Shown here piece after piece: positions 9,703-22,903 of a stretch of DNA of 64,000 nt. The position numbers and the translations under genes are program-made. The notes under the pieces are model-generated. The model was not told where the DNA came from. It ran no database searches and saw nothing but the letters and a program-made list of their open reading frames with translations. Source of the stretch: Hemileia vastatrix (Eukaryota > Basidiomycota > Pucciniomycetes > Pucciniales > Zaghouaniaceae); contig JASXTE010000009.1 of assembly GCA_030280995.1 (NCBI GenBank), positions 35,324,001-35,388,000 on the forward strand. The letters are read 5' to 3'. The stretch's first letter is position 1. Each line of letters opens with the position of its first letter.

Positions 9703-10729
9703 TCCCACTTCATATTGTAATGTAATTTAGTTAACTCAAAGGGATGTTCATAATCTCCCAATGCAAGAAAAAAACAATATATTTCTAGTTGATTCTTTTT
9801 CCCCTGTGATAGTGCATATTTAATGACAATATATACTAAATAGTTAAATTAAATGTGTAATGCATATTCACATTTTATGATATGTATGCATAGCAAATAT
9901 CACCTTATATTGTATGTGTAACAAGTATGCATATTGTAAAACTCATTCAAAATAACTGATATTTATATACTAATATTGATTAAAGTTTTTTTCAAAATTA
10001 ATACCTCTTAATCCCCAACACACTAAAAAACCCTTCAAAACTTAAAAAAGCTAAAAAAACCACATGACGTAACATATAGAATCAAATTATGTCTATCAAT
10101 GAAGATTAAACATAAAACTATAATACATAAGGCTAGCCAAAAAAAATTTTTTTAAAAAATAACACAAAAAAAAGCAAAAATTATTGTGAAAAATGAAAAT
10201 TGACCAAAAGACACCTTAAAACTCAGAATTTGAAAAATGTCAACAAGACATGAAATGTAGAGAAATTTAAGGGCTATCCAATGGTGATAGCCACATATCT
10301 TAAAGCCAAATATTCATTCCAGGAATGAAGAAAAACCAATAATTAAAACAATAATCTCTCTTATAAGACATGAACAAACAGCACCAAACATCACAAAAAA
10401 GGCCCCTACAGATGTTGGAAGATGAAAATGTCATTTATCCAAGTCAAAGGGTGTTCACAAAACCCAGAAAGCAGAAAAATAAACTTGATGTCTAGTTCTT
10501 ACTATAATCCCATGTGATAATGCATATTTTATAAGAATTTAAATTTAATATTTAGATTAAATGTGAAATGCATATACACATGTAATTCCAGATGCATACC
10601 TAATATCACCTAATTTGGTTTTGTACCTAGTATGCATTTTGAATAAATTTTGAGTAAAAAATATGATGTATATATAAAAAAATTAGATCAAAGTGTTATC
10701 AAAATCAATAGTCTAACAGTTAGACACAA

Positions 10730-11008
10730 ATGACTACCAACAACCAGACAGATGTTCAAGAGTTCAATCCCCCAAGATACCGATATATAACTCTCACTGG
10801 TGGTCAAGAGCCCTTACCACCAGCTTACTATGATATAGCTCATAGAGGTGGTTACTTGTTTGAACCCCCACCATACTTTACACTCTTTTGTGAAGAAGGT
10901 CAAGGGGGTGCTCCCCCACCATACCATGAAATAAATCAGGCTGGTGCACAGGGTAACAACCCTCCAGCAAACCATGATGCAAATCAGAATGGTGCACAAG
11001 GGACTTAA
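10730..11008 (+). CDS. 92-aa PPxY-repeat microprotein, unit 9
   Basis: Asn13/Cys54 reference protein; tract A8T7A6. Confidence 0.55.
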   Translation: MTTNNQTDVQEFNPPRYRYITLTGGQEPLPPAYYDIAHRGGYLFEPPPYFTLFCEEGQGGAPPPYHEINQAGAQGNNPPANHDANQNGAQGT

Positions 11009-12035
11009 TCCCACTTCATATTGTAATGTAATTTAGTTAACTCAAAGGGATGTTCATAATCTCCCAATGCAAGAAAAAAACAATATATTTCTAGTTGATT
11101 CTTTTTCCCCTGTGATAGTGCATATTTAATGACAATATATACTAAATAGTTAAATTAAATGTGTAATGCATATTCACATTTTATGATATGTATGCATAGC
11201 AAATATCACCTTATATTGTATGTGTAACAAGTATGCATATTGTAAAACTCATTCAAAATAACTGATATTTATATACTAATATTGATTAAAGTTTTTTTCA
11301 AAATTAATACCTCTTAATCCCCAACACACTAAAAAACCCTTCAAAACTTAAAAAAGCTAAAAAAACCACATGACGTAACATATAGAATCAAATTATGTCT
11401 ATCAATGAAGATTAAACATAAAACTATAATACATAAGGCTAGCCAAAAAAAATTTTTTTAAAAAATAACACAAAAAAAAGCAAAAATTATTGTGAAAAAT
11501 GAAAATTGACCAAAAGACACCTTAAAACTCAGAATTTGAAAAATGTCAACAAGACATGAAATGTAGAGAAATTTAAGGGCTATCCAATGGTGATAGCCAC
11601 ATATCTTAAAGCCAAATATTCATTCCAGGAATGAAGAAAAACCAATAATTAAAACAATAATCTCTCTTATAAGACATGAACAAACAGCACCAAACATCAC
11701 AAAAAAGGCCCCTACAGATGTTGGAAGATGAAAATGTCATTTATCCAAGTCAAAGGGTGTTCACAAAACCCAGAAAGCAGAAAAATAAACTTGATGTCTA
11801 GTTCTTACTATAATCCCATGTGATAATGCATATTTTATAAGAATTTAAATTTAATATTTAGATTAAATGTGAAATGCATATACACATGTAATTCCAGATG
11901 CATACCTAATATCACCTAATTTGGTTTTGTACCTAGTATGCATTTTGAATAAATTTTGAGTAAAAAATATGATGTATATATAAAAAAATTAGATCAAAGT
12001 GTTATCAAAATCAATAGTCTAACAGTTAGACACAA

Positions 12036-12314
12036 ATGACTACCAACAACCAGACAGATGTTCAAGAGTTCAATCCCCCAAGATACCGATATATAACTCT
12101 CACTGGTGGTCAAGAGCCCTTACCACCAGCTTACTATGATATAGCTCATAGAGGTGGTTACTTGTTTGAACCCCCACCATACTTTACACTCTTTTGTGAA
12201 GAAGGTCAAGGGGGTGCTCCCCCACCATACCATGAAATAAATCAGGCTGGTGCACAGGGTAACAACCCTCCAGCAAACCATGATGCAAATCAGAATGGTG
12301 CACAAGGGACTTAA
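12036..12314 (+). CDS. 92-aa PPxY-repeat microprotein, unit 10
   Basis: Asn13/Cys54 reference protein; first unit with tract A7T9A5. Confidence 0.55.
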   Translation: MTTNNQTDVQEFNPPRYRYITLTGGQEPLPPAYYDIAHRGGYLFEPPPYFTLFCEEGQGGAPPPYHEINQAGAQGNNPPANHDANQNGAQGT

Positions 12315-13341
12315 TCCCACTTCATATTGTAATGTAATTTAGTTAACTCAAAGGGATGTTCATAATCTCCCAATGCAAGAAAAAAACAATATATTTCTAG
12401 TTGATTCTTTTTCCCCTGTGATAGTGCATATTTAATGACAATATATACTAAATAGTTAAATTAAATGTGTAATGCATATTCACATTTTATGATATGTATG
12501 CATAGCAAATATCACCTTATATTGTATGTGTAACAAGTATGCATATTGTAAAACTCATTCAAAATAACTGATATTTATATACTAATATTGATTAAAGTTT
12601 TTTTCAAAATTAATACCTCTTAATCCCCAACACACTAAAAAACCCTTCAAAACTTAAAAAAGCTAAAAAAACCACATGACGTAACATATAGAATCAAATT
12701 ATGTCTATCAATGAAGATTAAACATAAAACTATAATACATAAGGCTAGCCAAAAAAATTTTTTTTTAAAAATAACACAAAAAAAAGCAAAAATTATTGTG
12801 AAAAATGAAAATTGACCAAAAGACACCTTAAAACTCAGAATTTGAAAAATGTCAACAAGACATGAAATGTAGAGAAATTTAAGGGCTATCCAATGGTGAT
12901 AGCCACATATCTTAAAGCCAAATATTCATTCCAGGAATGAAGAAAAACCAATAATTAAAACAATAATCTCTCTTATAAGACATGAACAAACAGCACCAAA
13001 CATCACAAAAAAGGCCCCTACAGATGTTGGAAGATGAAAATGTCATTTATCCAAGTCAAAGGGTGTTCACAAAACCCAGAAAGCAGAAAAATAAACTTGA
13101 TGTCTAGTTCTTACTATAATCCCATGTGATAATGCATATTTTATAAGAATTTAAATTTAATATTTAGATTAAATGTGAAATGCATATACACATGTAATTC
13201 CAGATGCATACCTAATATCACCTAATTTGGTTTTGTACCTAGTATGCATTTTGAATAAATTTTGAGTAAAAAATATGATGTATATATAAAAAAATTAGAT
13301 CAAAGTGTTATCAAAATCAATAGTCTAACAGTTAGACACAA

Positions 13342-13620
13342 ATGACTACCAACAACCAGACAGATGTTCAAGAGTTCAATCCCCCAAGATACCGATATAT
13401 AACTCTCACTGGTGGTCAAGAGCCCTTACCACCAGCTTACTATGATATAGCTCATAGAGGTGGTTACTTGTTTGAACCCCCACCATACTTTACACTCTTT
13501 TGTGAAGAAGGTCAAGGGGGTGCTCCCCCACCATACCATGAAATAAATCAGGCTGGTGCACAGGGTAACAACCCTCCAGCAAACCATGATGCAAATCAGA
13601 ATGGTGCACAAGGGACTTAA
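13342..13620 (+). CDS. 92-aa PPxY-repeat microprotein, unit 11
   Basis: Asn13/Cys54 reference protein; tract A8T7A6. Confidence 0.55.
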   Translation: MTTNNQTDVQEFNPPRYRYITLTGGQEPLPPAYYDIAHRGGYLFEPPPYFTLFCEEGQGGAPPPYHEINQAGAQGNNPPANHDANQNGAQGT

Positions 13621-14647
13621 TCCCACTTCATATTGTAATGTAATTTAGTTAACTCAAAGGGATGTTCATAATCTCCCAATGCAAGAAAAAAACAATATAT
13701 TTCTAGTTGATTCTTTTTCCCCTGTGATAGTGCATATTTAATGACAATATATACTAAATAGTTAAATTAAATGTGTAATGCATATTCACATTTTATGATA
13801 TGTATGCATAGCAAATATCACCTTATATTGTATGTGTAACAAGTATGCATATTGTAAAACTCATTCAAAATAACTGATATTTATATACTAATATTGATTA
13901 AAGTTTTTTTCAAAATTAATACCTCTTAATCCCCAACACACTAAAAAACCCTTCAAAACTTAAAAAAGCTAAAAAAACCACATGACGTAACATATAGAAT
14001 CAAATTATGTCTATCAATGAAGATTAAACATAAAACTATAATACATAAGGCTAGCCAAAAAAAATTTTTTTAAAAAATAACACAAAAAAAAGCAAAAATT
14101 ATTGTGAAAAATGAAAATTGACCAAAAGACACCTTAAAACTCAGAATTTGAAAAATGTCAACAAGACATGAAATGTAGAGAAATTTAAGGGCTATCCAAT
14201 GGTGATAGCCACATATCTTAAAGCCAAATATTCATTCCAGGAATGAAGAAAAACCAATAATTAAAACAATAATCTCTCTTATAAGACATGAACAAACAGC
14301 ACCAAACATCACAAAAAAGGCCCCTACAGATGTTGGAAGATGAAAATGTCATTTATCCAAGTCAAAGGGTGTTCACAAAACCCAGAAAGCAGAAAAATAA
14401 ACTTGATGTCTAGTTCTTACTATAATCCCATGTGATAATGCATATTTTATAAGAATTTAAATTTAATATTTAGATTAAATGTGAAATGCATATACACATG
14501 TAATTCCAGATGCATACCTAATATCACCTAATTTGGTTTTGTACCTAGTATGCATTTTGAATAAATTTTGAGTAAAAAATATGATGTATATATAAAAAAA
14601 TTAGATCAAAGTGTTATCAAAATCAATAGTCTAACAGTTAGACACAA

Positions 14648-14926
14648 ATGACTACCAACAACCAGACAGATGTTCAAGAGTTCAATCCCCCAAGATACCG
14701 ATATATAACTCTCACTGGTGGTCAAGAGCCCTTACCACCAGCTTACTATGATATAGCTCATAGAGGTGGTTACTTGTTTGAACCCCCACCATACTTTACA
14801 CTCTTTTGTGAAGAAGGTCAAGGGGGTGCTCCCCCACCATACCATGAAATAAATCAGGCTGGTGCACAGGGTAACAACCCTCCAGCAAACCATGATGCAA
14901 ATCAGAATGGTGCACAAGGGACTTAA
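14648..14926 (+). CDS. 92-aa PPxY-repeat microprotein, unit 12
   Basis: Asn13/Cys54 reference protein; tract A8T7A6. Confidence 0.55.
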   Translation: MTTNNQTDVQEFNPPRYRYITLTGGQEPLPPAYYDIAHRGGYLFEPPPYFTLFCEEGQGGAPPPYHEINQAGAQGNNPPANHDANQNGAQGT

Positions 14927-15953
14927 TCCCACTTCATATTGTAATGTAATTTAGTTAACTCAAAGGGATGTTCATAATCTCCCAATGCAAGAAAAAAACA
15001 ATATATTTCTAGTTGATTCTTTTTCCCCTGTGATAGTGCATATTTAATGACAATATATACTAAATAGTTAAATTAAATGTGTAATGCATATTCACATTTT
15101 ATGATATGTATGCATAGCAAATATCACCTTATATTGTATGTGTAACAAGTATGCATATTGTAAAACTCATTCAAAATAACTGATATTTATATACTAATAT
15201 TGATTAAAGTTTTTTTCAAAATTAATACCTCTTAATCCCCAACACACTAAAAAACCCTTCAAAACTTAAAAAAGCTAAAAAAACCACATGACGTAACATA
15301 TAGAATCAAATTATGTCTATCAATGAAGATTAAACATAAAACTATAATACATAAGGCTAGCCAAAAAAAATTTTTTTAAAAAATAACACAAAAAAAAGCA
15401 AAAATTATTGTGAAAAATGAAAATTGACCAAAAGACACCTTAAAACTCAGAATTTGAAAAATGTCAACAAGACATGAAATGTAGAGAAATTTAAGGGCTA
15501 TCCAATGGTGATAGCCACATATCTTAAAGCCAAATATTCATTCCAGGAATGAAGAAAAACCAATAATTAAAACAATAATCTCTCTTATAAGACATGAACA
15601 AACAGCACCAAACATCACAAAAAAGGCCCCTACAGATGTTGGAAGATGAAAATGTCATTTATCCAAGTCAAAGGGTGTTCACAAAACCCAGAAAGCAGAA
15701 AAATAAACTTGATGTCTAGTTCTTACTATAATCCCATGTGATAATGCATATTTTATAAGAATTTAAATTTAATATTTAGATTAAATGTGAAATGCATATA
15801 CACATGTAATTCCAGATGCATACCTAATATCACCTAATTTGGTTTTGTACCTAGTATGCATTTTGAATAAATTTTGAGTAAAAAATATGATGTATATATA
15901 AAAAAATTAGATCAAAGTGTTATCAAAATCAATAGTCTAACAGTTAGACACAA

Positions 15954-16232
15954 ATGACTACCAACAACCAGACAGATGTTCAAGAGTTCAATCCCCCAAG
16001 ATACCGATATATAACTCTCACTGGTGGTCAAGAGCCCTTACCACCAGCTTACTATGATATAGCTCATAGAGGTGGTTACTTGTTTGAACCCCCACCATAC
16101 TTTACACTCTTTTGTGAAGAAGGTCAAGGGGGTGCTCCCCCACCATACCATGAAATAAATCAGGCTGGTGCACAGGGTAACAACCCTCCAGCAAACCATG
16201 ATGCAAATCAGAATGGTGCACAAGGGACTTAA
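15954..16232 (+). CDS. 92-aa PPxY-repeat microprotein, unit 13
   Basis: Asn13/Cys54 reference protein; tract A7T9A5. Units 8-10 and 11-13 show the same three-unit tract pattern. Confidence 0.55.
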   Translation: MTTNNQTDVQEFNPPRYRYITLTGGQEPLPPAYYDIAHRGGYLFEPPPYFTLFCEEGQGGAPPPYHEINQAGAQGNNPPANHDANQNGAQGT

Positions 16233-17259
16233 TCCCACTTCATATTGTAATGTAATTTAGTTAACTCAAAGGGATGTTCATAATCTCCCAATGCAAGAAA
16301 AAAACAATATATTTCTAGTTGATTCTTTTTCCCCTGTGATAGTGCATATTTAATGACAATATATACTAAATAGTTAAATTAAATGTGTAATGCATATTCA
16401 CATTTTATGATATGTATGCATAGCAAATATCACCTTATATTGTATGTGTAACAAGTATGCATATTGTAAAACTCATTCAAAATAACTGATATTTATATAC
16501 TAATATTGATTAAAGTTTTTTTCAAAATTAATACCTCTTAATCCCCAACACACTAAAAAACCCTTCAAAACTTAAAAAAGCTAAAAAAACCACATGACGT
16601 AACATATAGAATCAAATTATGTCTATCAATGAAGATTAAACATAAAACTATAATACATAAGGCTAGCCAAAAAAATTTTTTTTTAAAAATAACACAAAAA
16701 AAAGCAAAAATTATTGTGAAAAATGAAAATTGACCAAAAGACACCTTAAAACTCAGAATTTGAAAAATGTCAACAAGACATGAAATGTAGAGAAATTTAA
16801 GGGCTATCCAATGGTGATAGCCACATATCTTAAAGCCAAATATTCATTCCAGGAATGAAGAAAAACCAATAATTAAAACAATAATCTCTCTTATAAGACA
16901 TGAACAAACAGCACCAAACATCACAAAAAAGGCCCCTACAGATGTTGGAAGATGAAAATGTCATTTATCCAAGTCAAAGGGTGTTCACAAAACCCAGAAA
17001 GCAGAAAAATAAACTTGATGTCTAGTTCTTACTATAATCCCATGTGATAATGCATATTTTATAAGAATTTAAATTTAATATTTAGATTAAATGTGAAATG
17101 CATATACACATGTAATTCCAGATGCATACCTAATATCACCTAATTTGGTTTTGTACCTAGTATGCATTTTGAATAAATTTTGAGTAAAAAATATGATGTA
17201 TATATAAAAAAATTAGATCAAAGTGTTATCAAAATCAATAGTCTAACAGTTAGACACAA

Positions 17260-17538
17260 ATGACTACCAACAACCAGACAGATGTTCAAGAGTTCAATCC
17301 CCCAAGATACCGATATATAACTCTCACTGGTGGTCAAGAGCCCTTACCACCAGCTTACTATGATATAGCTCATAGAGGTGGTTACTTGTTTGAACCCCCA
17401 CCATACTTTACACTCTTTTGTGAAGAAGGTCAAGGGGGTGCTCCCCCACCATACCATGAAATAAATCAGGCTGGTGCACAGGGTAACAACCCTCCAGCAA
17501 ACCATGATGCAAATCAGAATGGTGCACAAGGGACTTAA
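17260..17538 (+). CDS. 92-aa PPxY-repeat microprotein, unit 14
   Basis: Asn13/Cys54 reference protein; tract A8T7A6. Confidence 0.55.
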   Translation: MTTNNQTDVQEFNPPRYRYITLTGGQEPLPPAYYDIAHRGGYLFEPPPYFTLFCEEGQGGAPPPYHEINQAGAQGNNPPANHDANQNGAQGT

Positions 17539-18565
17539 TCCCACTTCATATTGTAATGTAATTTAGTTAACTCAAAGGGATGTTCATAATCTCCCAATGC
17601 AAGAAAAAAACAATATATTTCTAGTTGATTCTTTTTCCCCTGTGATAGTGCATATTTAATGACAATATATACTAAATAGTTAAATTAAATGTGTAATGCA
17701 TATTCACATTTTATGATATGTATGCATAGCAAATATCACCTTATATTGTATGTGTAACAAGTATGCATATTGTAAAACTCATTCAAAATAACTGATATTT
17801 ATATACTAATATTGATTAAAGTTTTTTTCAAAATTAATACCTCTTAATCCCCAACACACTAAAAAACCCTTCAAAACTTAAAAAAGCTAAAAAAACCACA
17901 TGACGTAACATATAGAATCAAATTATGTCTATCAATGAAGATTAAACATAAAACTATAATACATAAGGCTAGCCAAAAAAAATTTTTTTAAAAAATAACA
18001 CAAAAAAAAGCAAAAATTATTGTGAAAAATGAAAATTGACCAAAAGACACCTTAAAACTCAGAATTTGAAAAATGTCAACAAGACATGAAATGTAGAGAA
18101 ATTTAAGGGCTATCCAATGGTGATAGCCACATATCTTAAAGCCAAATATTCATTCCAGGAATGAAGAAAAACCAATAATTAAAACAATAATCTCTCTTAT
18201 AAGACATGAACAAACAGCACCAAACATCACAAAAAAGGCCCCTACAGATGTTGGAAGATGAAAATGTCATTTATCCAAGTCAAAGGGTGTTCACAAAACC
18301 CAGAAAGCAGAAAAATAAACTTGATGTCTAGTTCTTACTATAATCCCATGTGATAATGCATATTTTATAAGAATTTAAATTTAATATTTAGATTAAATGT
18401 GAAATGCATATACACATGTAATTCCAGATGCATACCTAATATCACCTAATTTGGTTTTGTACCTAGTATGCATTTTGAATAAATTTTGAGTAAAAAATAT
18501 GATGTATATATAAAAAAATTAGATCAAAGTGTTATCAAAATCAATAGTCTAACAGTTAGACACAA

Positions 18566-18844
18566 ATGACTACCAACAACCAGACAGATGTTCAAGAGTT
18601 CAATCCCCCAAGATACCGATATATAACTCTCACTGGTGGTCAAGAGCCCTTACCACCAGCTTACTATGATATAGCTCATAGAGGTGGTTACTTGTTTGAA
18701 CCCCCACCATACTTTACACTCTTTTGTGAAGAAGGTCAAGGGGGTGCTCCCCCACCATACCATGAAATAAATCAGGCTGGTGCACAGGGTAACAACCCTC
18801 CAGCAAACCATGATGCAAATCAGAATGGTGCACAAGGGACTTAA
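18566..18844 (+). CDS. 92-aa PPxY-repeat microprotein, unit 15
   Basis: Asn13/Cys54 reference protein; tract A7T9A5, the third and last unit with this type. Confidence 0.55.
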   Translation: MTTNNQTDVQEFNPPRYRYITLTGGQEPLPPAYYDIAHRGGYLFEPPPYFTLFCEEGQGGAPPPYHEINQAGAQGNNPPANHDANQNGAQGT

Positions 18845-19871
18845 TCCCACTTCATATTGTAATGTAATTTAGTTAACTCAAAGGGATGTTCATAATCTCC
18901 CAATGCAAGAAAAAAACAATATATTTCTAGTTGATTCTTTTTCCCCTGTGATAGTGCATATTTAATGACAATATATACTAAATAGTTAAATTAAATGTGT
19001 AATGCATATTCACATTTTATGATATGTATGCATAGCAAATATCACCTTATATTGTATGTGTAACAAGTATGCATATTGTAAAACTCATTCAAAATAACTG
19101 ATATTTATATACTAATATTGATTAAAGTTTTTTTCAAAATTAATACCTCTTAATCCCCAACACACTAAAAAACCCTTCAAAACTTAAAAAAGCTAAAAAA
19201 ACCACATGACGTAACATATAGAATCAAATTATGTCTATCAATGAAGATTAAACATAAAACTATAATACATAAGGCTAGCCAAAAAAATTTTTTTTTAAAA
19301 ATAACACAAAAAAAAGCAAAAATTATTGTGAAAAATGAAAATTGACCAAAAGACACCTTAAAACTCAGAATTTGAAAAATGTCAACAAGACATGAAATGT
19401 AGAGAAATTTAAGGGCTATCCAATGGTGATAGCCACATATCTTAAAGCCAAATATTCATTCCAGGAATGAAGAAAAACCAATAATTAAAACAATAATCTC
19501 TCTTATAAGACATGAACAAACAGCACCAAACATCACAAAAAAGGCCCCTACAGATGTTGGAAGATGAAAATGTCATTTATCCAAGTCAAAGGGTGTTCAC
19601 AAAACCCAGAAAGCAGAAAAATAAACTTGATGTCTAGTTCTTACTATAATCCCATGTGATAATGCATATTTTATAAGAATTTAAATTTAATATTTAGATT
19701 AAATGTGAAATGCATATACACATGTAATTCCAGATGCATACCTAATATCACCTAATTTGGTTTTGTACCTAGTATGCATTTTGAATAAATTTTGAGTAAA
19801 AAATATGATGTATATATAAAAAAATTAGATCAAAGTGTTATCAAAATCAATAGTCTAACAGTTAGACACAA

Positions 19872-20150
19872 ATGACTACCAACAACCAGACAGATGTTCA
19901 AGAGTTCAATCCCCCAAGATACCGATATATAACTCTCACTGGTGGTCAAGAGCCCTTACCACCAGCTTACTATGATATAGCTCATAGAGGTGGTTACTTG
20001 TTTGAACCCCCACCATACTTTACACTCTTTTGTGAAGAAGGTCAAGGGGGTGCTCCCCCACCATACCATGAAATAAATCAGGCTGGTGCACAGGGTAACA
20101 ACCCTCCAGCAAACCATGATGCAAATCAGAATGGTGCACAAGGGACTTAA
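19872..20150 (+). CDS. 92-aa PPxY-repeat microprotein, unit 16
   Basis: Asn13/Cys54 reference protein; tract A8T7A6. Confidence 0.55.
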   Translation: MTTNNQTDVQEFNPPRYRYITLTGGQEPLPPAYYDIAHRGGYLFEPPPYFTLFCEEGQGGAPPPYHEINQAGAQGNNPPANHDANQNGAQGT

Positions 20151-21177
20151 TCCCACTTCATATTGTAATGTAATTTAGTTAACTCAAAGGGATGTTCATA
20201 ATCTCCCAATGCAAGAAAAAAACAATATATTTCTAGTTGATTCTTTTTCCCCTGTGATAGTGCATATTTAATGACAATATATACTAAATAGTTAAATTAA
20301 ATGTGTAATGCATATTCACATTTTATGATATGTATGCATAGCAAATATCACCTTATATTGTATGTGTAACAAGTATGCATATTGTAAAACTCATTCAAAA
20401 TAACTGATATTTATATACTAATATTGATTAAAGTTTTTTTCAAAATTAATACCTCTTAATCCCCAACACACTAAAAAACCCTTCAAAACTTAAAAAAGCT
20501 AAAAAAACCACATGACGTAACATATAGAATCAAATTATGTCTATCAATGAAGATTAAACATAAAACTATAATACATAAGGCTAGCCAAAAAAAATTTTTT
20601 TAAAAAATAACACAAAAAAAAGCAAAAATTATTGTGAAAAATGAAAATTGACCAAAAGACACCTTAAAACTCAGAATTTGAAAAATGTCAACAAGACATG
20701 AAATGTAGAGAAATTTAAGGGCTATCCAATGGTGATAGCCACATATCTTAAAGCCAAATATTCATTCCAGGAATGAAGAAAAACCAATAATTAAAACAAT
20801 AATCTCTCTTATAAGACATGAACAAACAGCACCAAACATCACAAAAAAGGCCCCTACAGATGTTGGAAGATGAAAATGTCATTTATCCAAGTCAAAGGGT
20901 GTTCACAAAACCCAGAAAGCAGAAAAATAAACTTGATGTCTAGTTCTTACTATAATCCCATGTGATAATGCATATTTTATAAGAATTTAAATTTAATATT
21001 TAGATTAAATGTGAAATGCATATACACATGTAATTCCAGATGCATACCTAATATCACCTAATTTGGTTTTGTACCTAGTATGCATTTTGAATAAATTTTG
21101 AGTAAAAAATATGATGTATATATAAAAAAATTAGATCAAAGTGTTATCAAAATCAATAGTCTAACAGTTAGACACAA

Positions 21178-21456
21178 ATGACTACCAACAACCAGACAGA
21201 TGTTCAAGAGTTCAATCCCCCAAGATACCGATATATAACTCTCACTGGTGGTCAAGAGCCCTTACCACCAGCTTACTATGATATAGCTCATAGAGGTGGT
21301 TACTTGTTTGAACCCCCACCATACTTTACACTCTTTTGTGAAGAAGGTCAAGGGGGTGCTCCCCCACCATACCATGAAATAAATCAGGCTGGTGCACAGG
21401 GTAACAACCCTCCAGCAAACCATGATGCAAATCAGAATGGTGCACAAGGGACTTAA
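21178..21456 (+). CDS. 92-aa PPxY-repeat microprotein, unit 17
   Basis: Asn13/Cys54 reference protein; tract A8T8A5. Confidence 0.55.
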   Translation: MTTNNQTDVQEFNPPRYRYITLTGGQEPLPPAYYDIAHRGGYLFEPPPYFTLFCEEGQGGAPPPYHEINQAGAQGNNPPANHDANQNGAQGT

Positions 21457-22483
21457 TCCCACTTCATATTGTAATGTAATTTAGTTAACTCAAAGGGATG
21501 TTCATAATCTCCCAATGCAAGAAAAAAACAATATATTTCTAGTTGATTCTTTTTCCCCTGTGATAGTGCATATTTAATGACAATATATACTAAATAGTTA
21601 AATTAAATGTGTAATGCATATTCACATTTTATGATATGTATGCATAGCAAATATCACCTTATATTGTATGTGTAACAAGTATGCATATTGTAAAACTCAT
21701 TCAAAATAACTGATATTTATATACTAATATTGATTAAAGTTTTTTTCAAAATTAATACCTCTTAATCCCCAACACACTAAAAAACCCTTCAAAACTTAAA
21801 AAAGCTAAAAAAACCACATGACGTAACATATAGAATCAAATTATGTCTATCAATGAAGATTAAACATAAAACTATAATACATAAGGCTAGCCAAAAAAAA
21901 TTTTTTTTAAAAATAACACAAAAAAAAGCAAAAATTATTGTGAAAAATGAAAATTGACCAAAAGACACCTTAAAACTCAGAATTTGAAAAATGTCAACAA
22001 GACATGAAATGTAGAGAAATTTAAGGGCTATCCAATGGTGATAGCCACATATCTTAAAGCCAAATATTCATTCCAGGAATGAAGAAAAACCAATAATTAA
22101 AACAATAATCTCTCTTATAAGACATGAACAAACAGCACCAAACATCACAAAAAAGGCCCCTACAGATGTTGGAAGATGAAAATGTCATTTATCCAAGTCA
22201 AAGGGTGTTCACAAAACCCAGAAAGCAGAAAAATAAACTTGATGTCTAGTTCTTACTATAATCCCATGTGATAATGCATATTTTATAAGAATTTAAATTT
22301 AATATTTAGATTAAATGTGAAATGCATATACACATGTAATTCCAGATGCATACCTAATATCACCTAATTTGGTTTTGTACCTAGTATGCATTTTGAATAA
22401 ATTTTGAGTAAAAAATATGATGTATATATAAAAAAATTAGATCAAAGTGTTATCAAAATCAATAGTCTAACAGTTAGACACAA

Positions 22484-22762
22484 ATGACTACCAACAACCA
22501 GACAGATGTTCAAGAGTTCAATCCCCCAAGATACCGATATATAACTCTCACTGGTGGTCAAGAGCCCTTACCACCAGCTTACTATGATATAGCTCATAGA
22601 GGTGGTTACTTGTTTGAACCCCCACCATACTTTACACTCTTTTGTGAAGAAGGTCAAGGGGGTGCTCCCCCACCATACCATGAAATAAATCAGGCTGGTG
22701 CACAGGGTAACAACCCTCCAGCAAACCATGATGCAAATCAGAATGGTGCACAAGGGACTTAA
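22484..22762 (+). CDS. 92-aa PPxY-repeat microprotein, unit 18 (host unit of the retrotransposons)
   Basis: Asn13/Cys54 reference protein with intact block A. The Copia insertion begins 141 nt after the stop codon, inside block B, so the ORF and its own upstream block are untouched but its 3' region is replaced by the antisense Copia 3' LTR. The tract in the displaced tail (near 29771) is A8T8A5. Confidence 0.55.
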   Translation: MTTNNQTDVQEFNPPRYRYITLTGGQEPLPPAYYDIAHRGGYLFEPPPYFTLFCEEGQGGAPPPYHEINQAGAQGNNPPANHDANQNGAQGT

Positions 22763-22898
22763 TCCCACTTCATATTGTAATGTAATTTAGTTAACTCAAA
22801 GGGATGTTCATAATCTCCCAATGCAAGAAAAAAACAATATATTTCTAGTTGATTCTTTTTCCCCTGTGATAGTGCATATTTAATGACAATATATACTA

Positions 22899-22903
22899 AA
22901 TAG
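22899..22903. repeat. Copia target-site duplication, left copy (aatag)
   Basis: The uninterrupted unit reads ctaaatagttaaatt; aatag occurs on both sides of the element, the second copy at 29471-29475. Five bp is the usual Copia duplication length. The target is unit position 697-701, between boxes 1 and 2 of block B. Confidence 0.95.

Larger units (their letters stand above)
1..22903 (+). repeat. Tandem array, left segment: 1,306-bp units 1-18 (unit 18 interrupted)
   Basis: Head-to-tail units of exactly 1,306 bp start at 1, 1307, 2613 and so on to 22203. Each begins gggtgttcac and ends ccaagtcaaa. Units differ by only a few substitutions: codon 13 Asn/Ile, codon 54 Cys/Arg, and two positions in an A/T tract at unit position 997-1017. 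I saw no length change in this segment. Unit 18 runs 22203-22903 and resumes at 29476. Each unit contains one 92-codon ORF (unit 282-560). The other 1,027 bp per unit is spacer, described below for unit 1; the same coordinates plus 1306(k-1) apply to unit k. The array already runs at base 1, so the left edge lies outside the window. Confidence 0.98.
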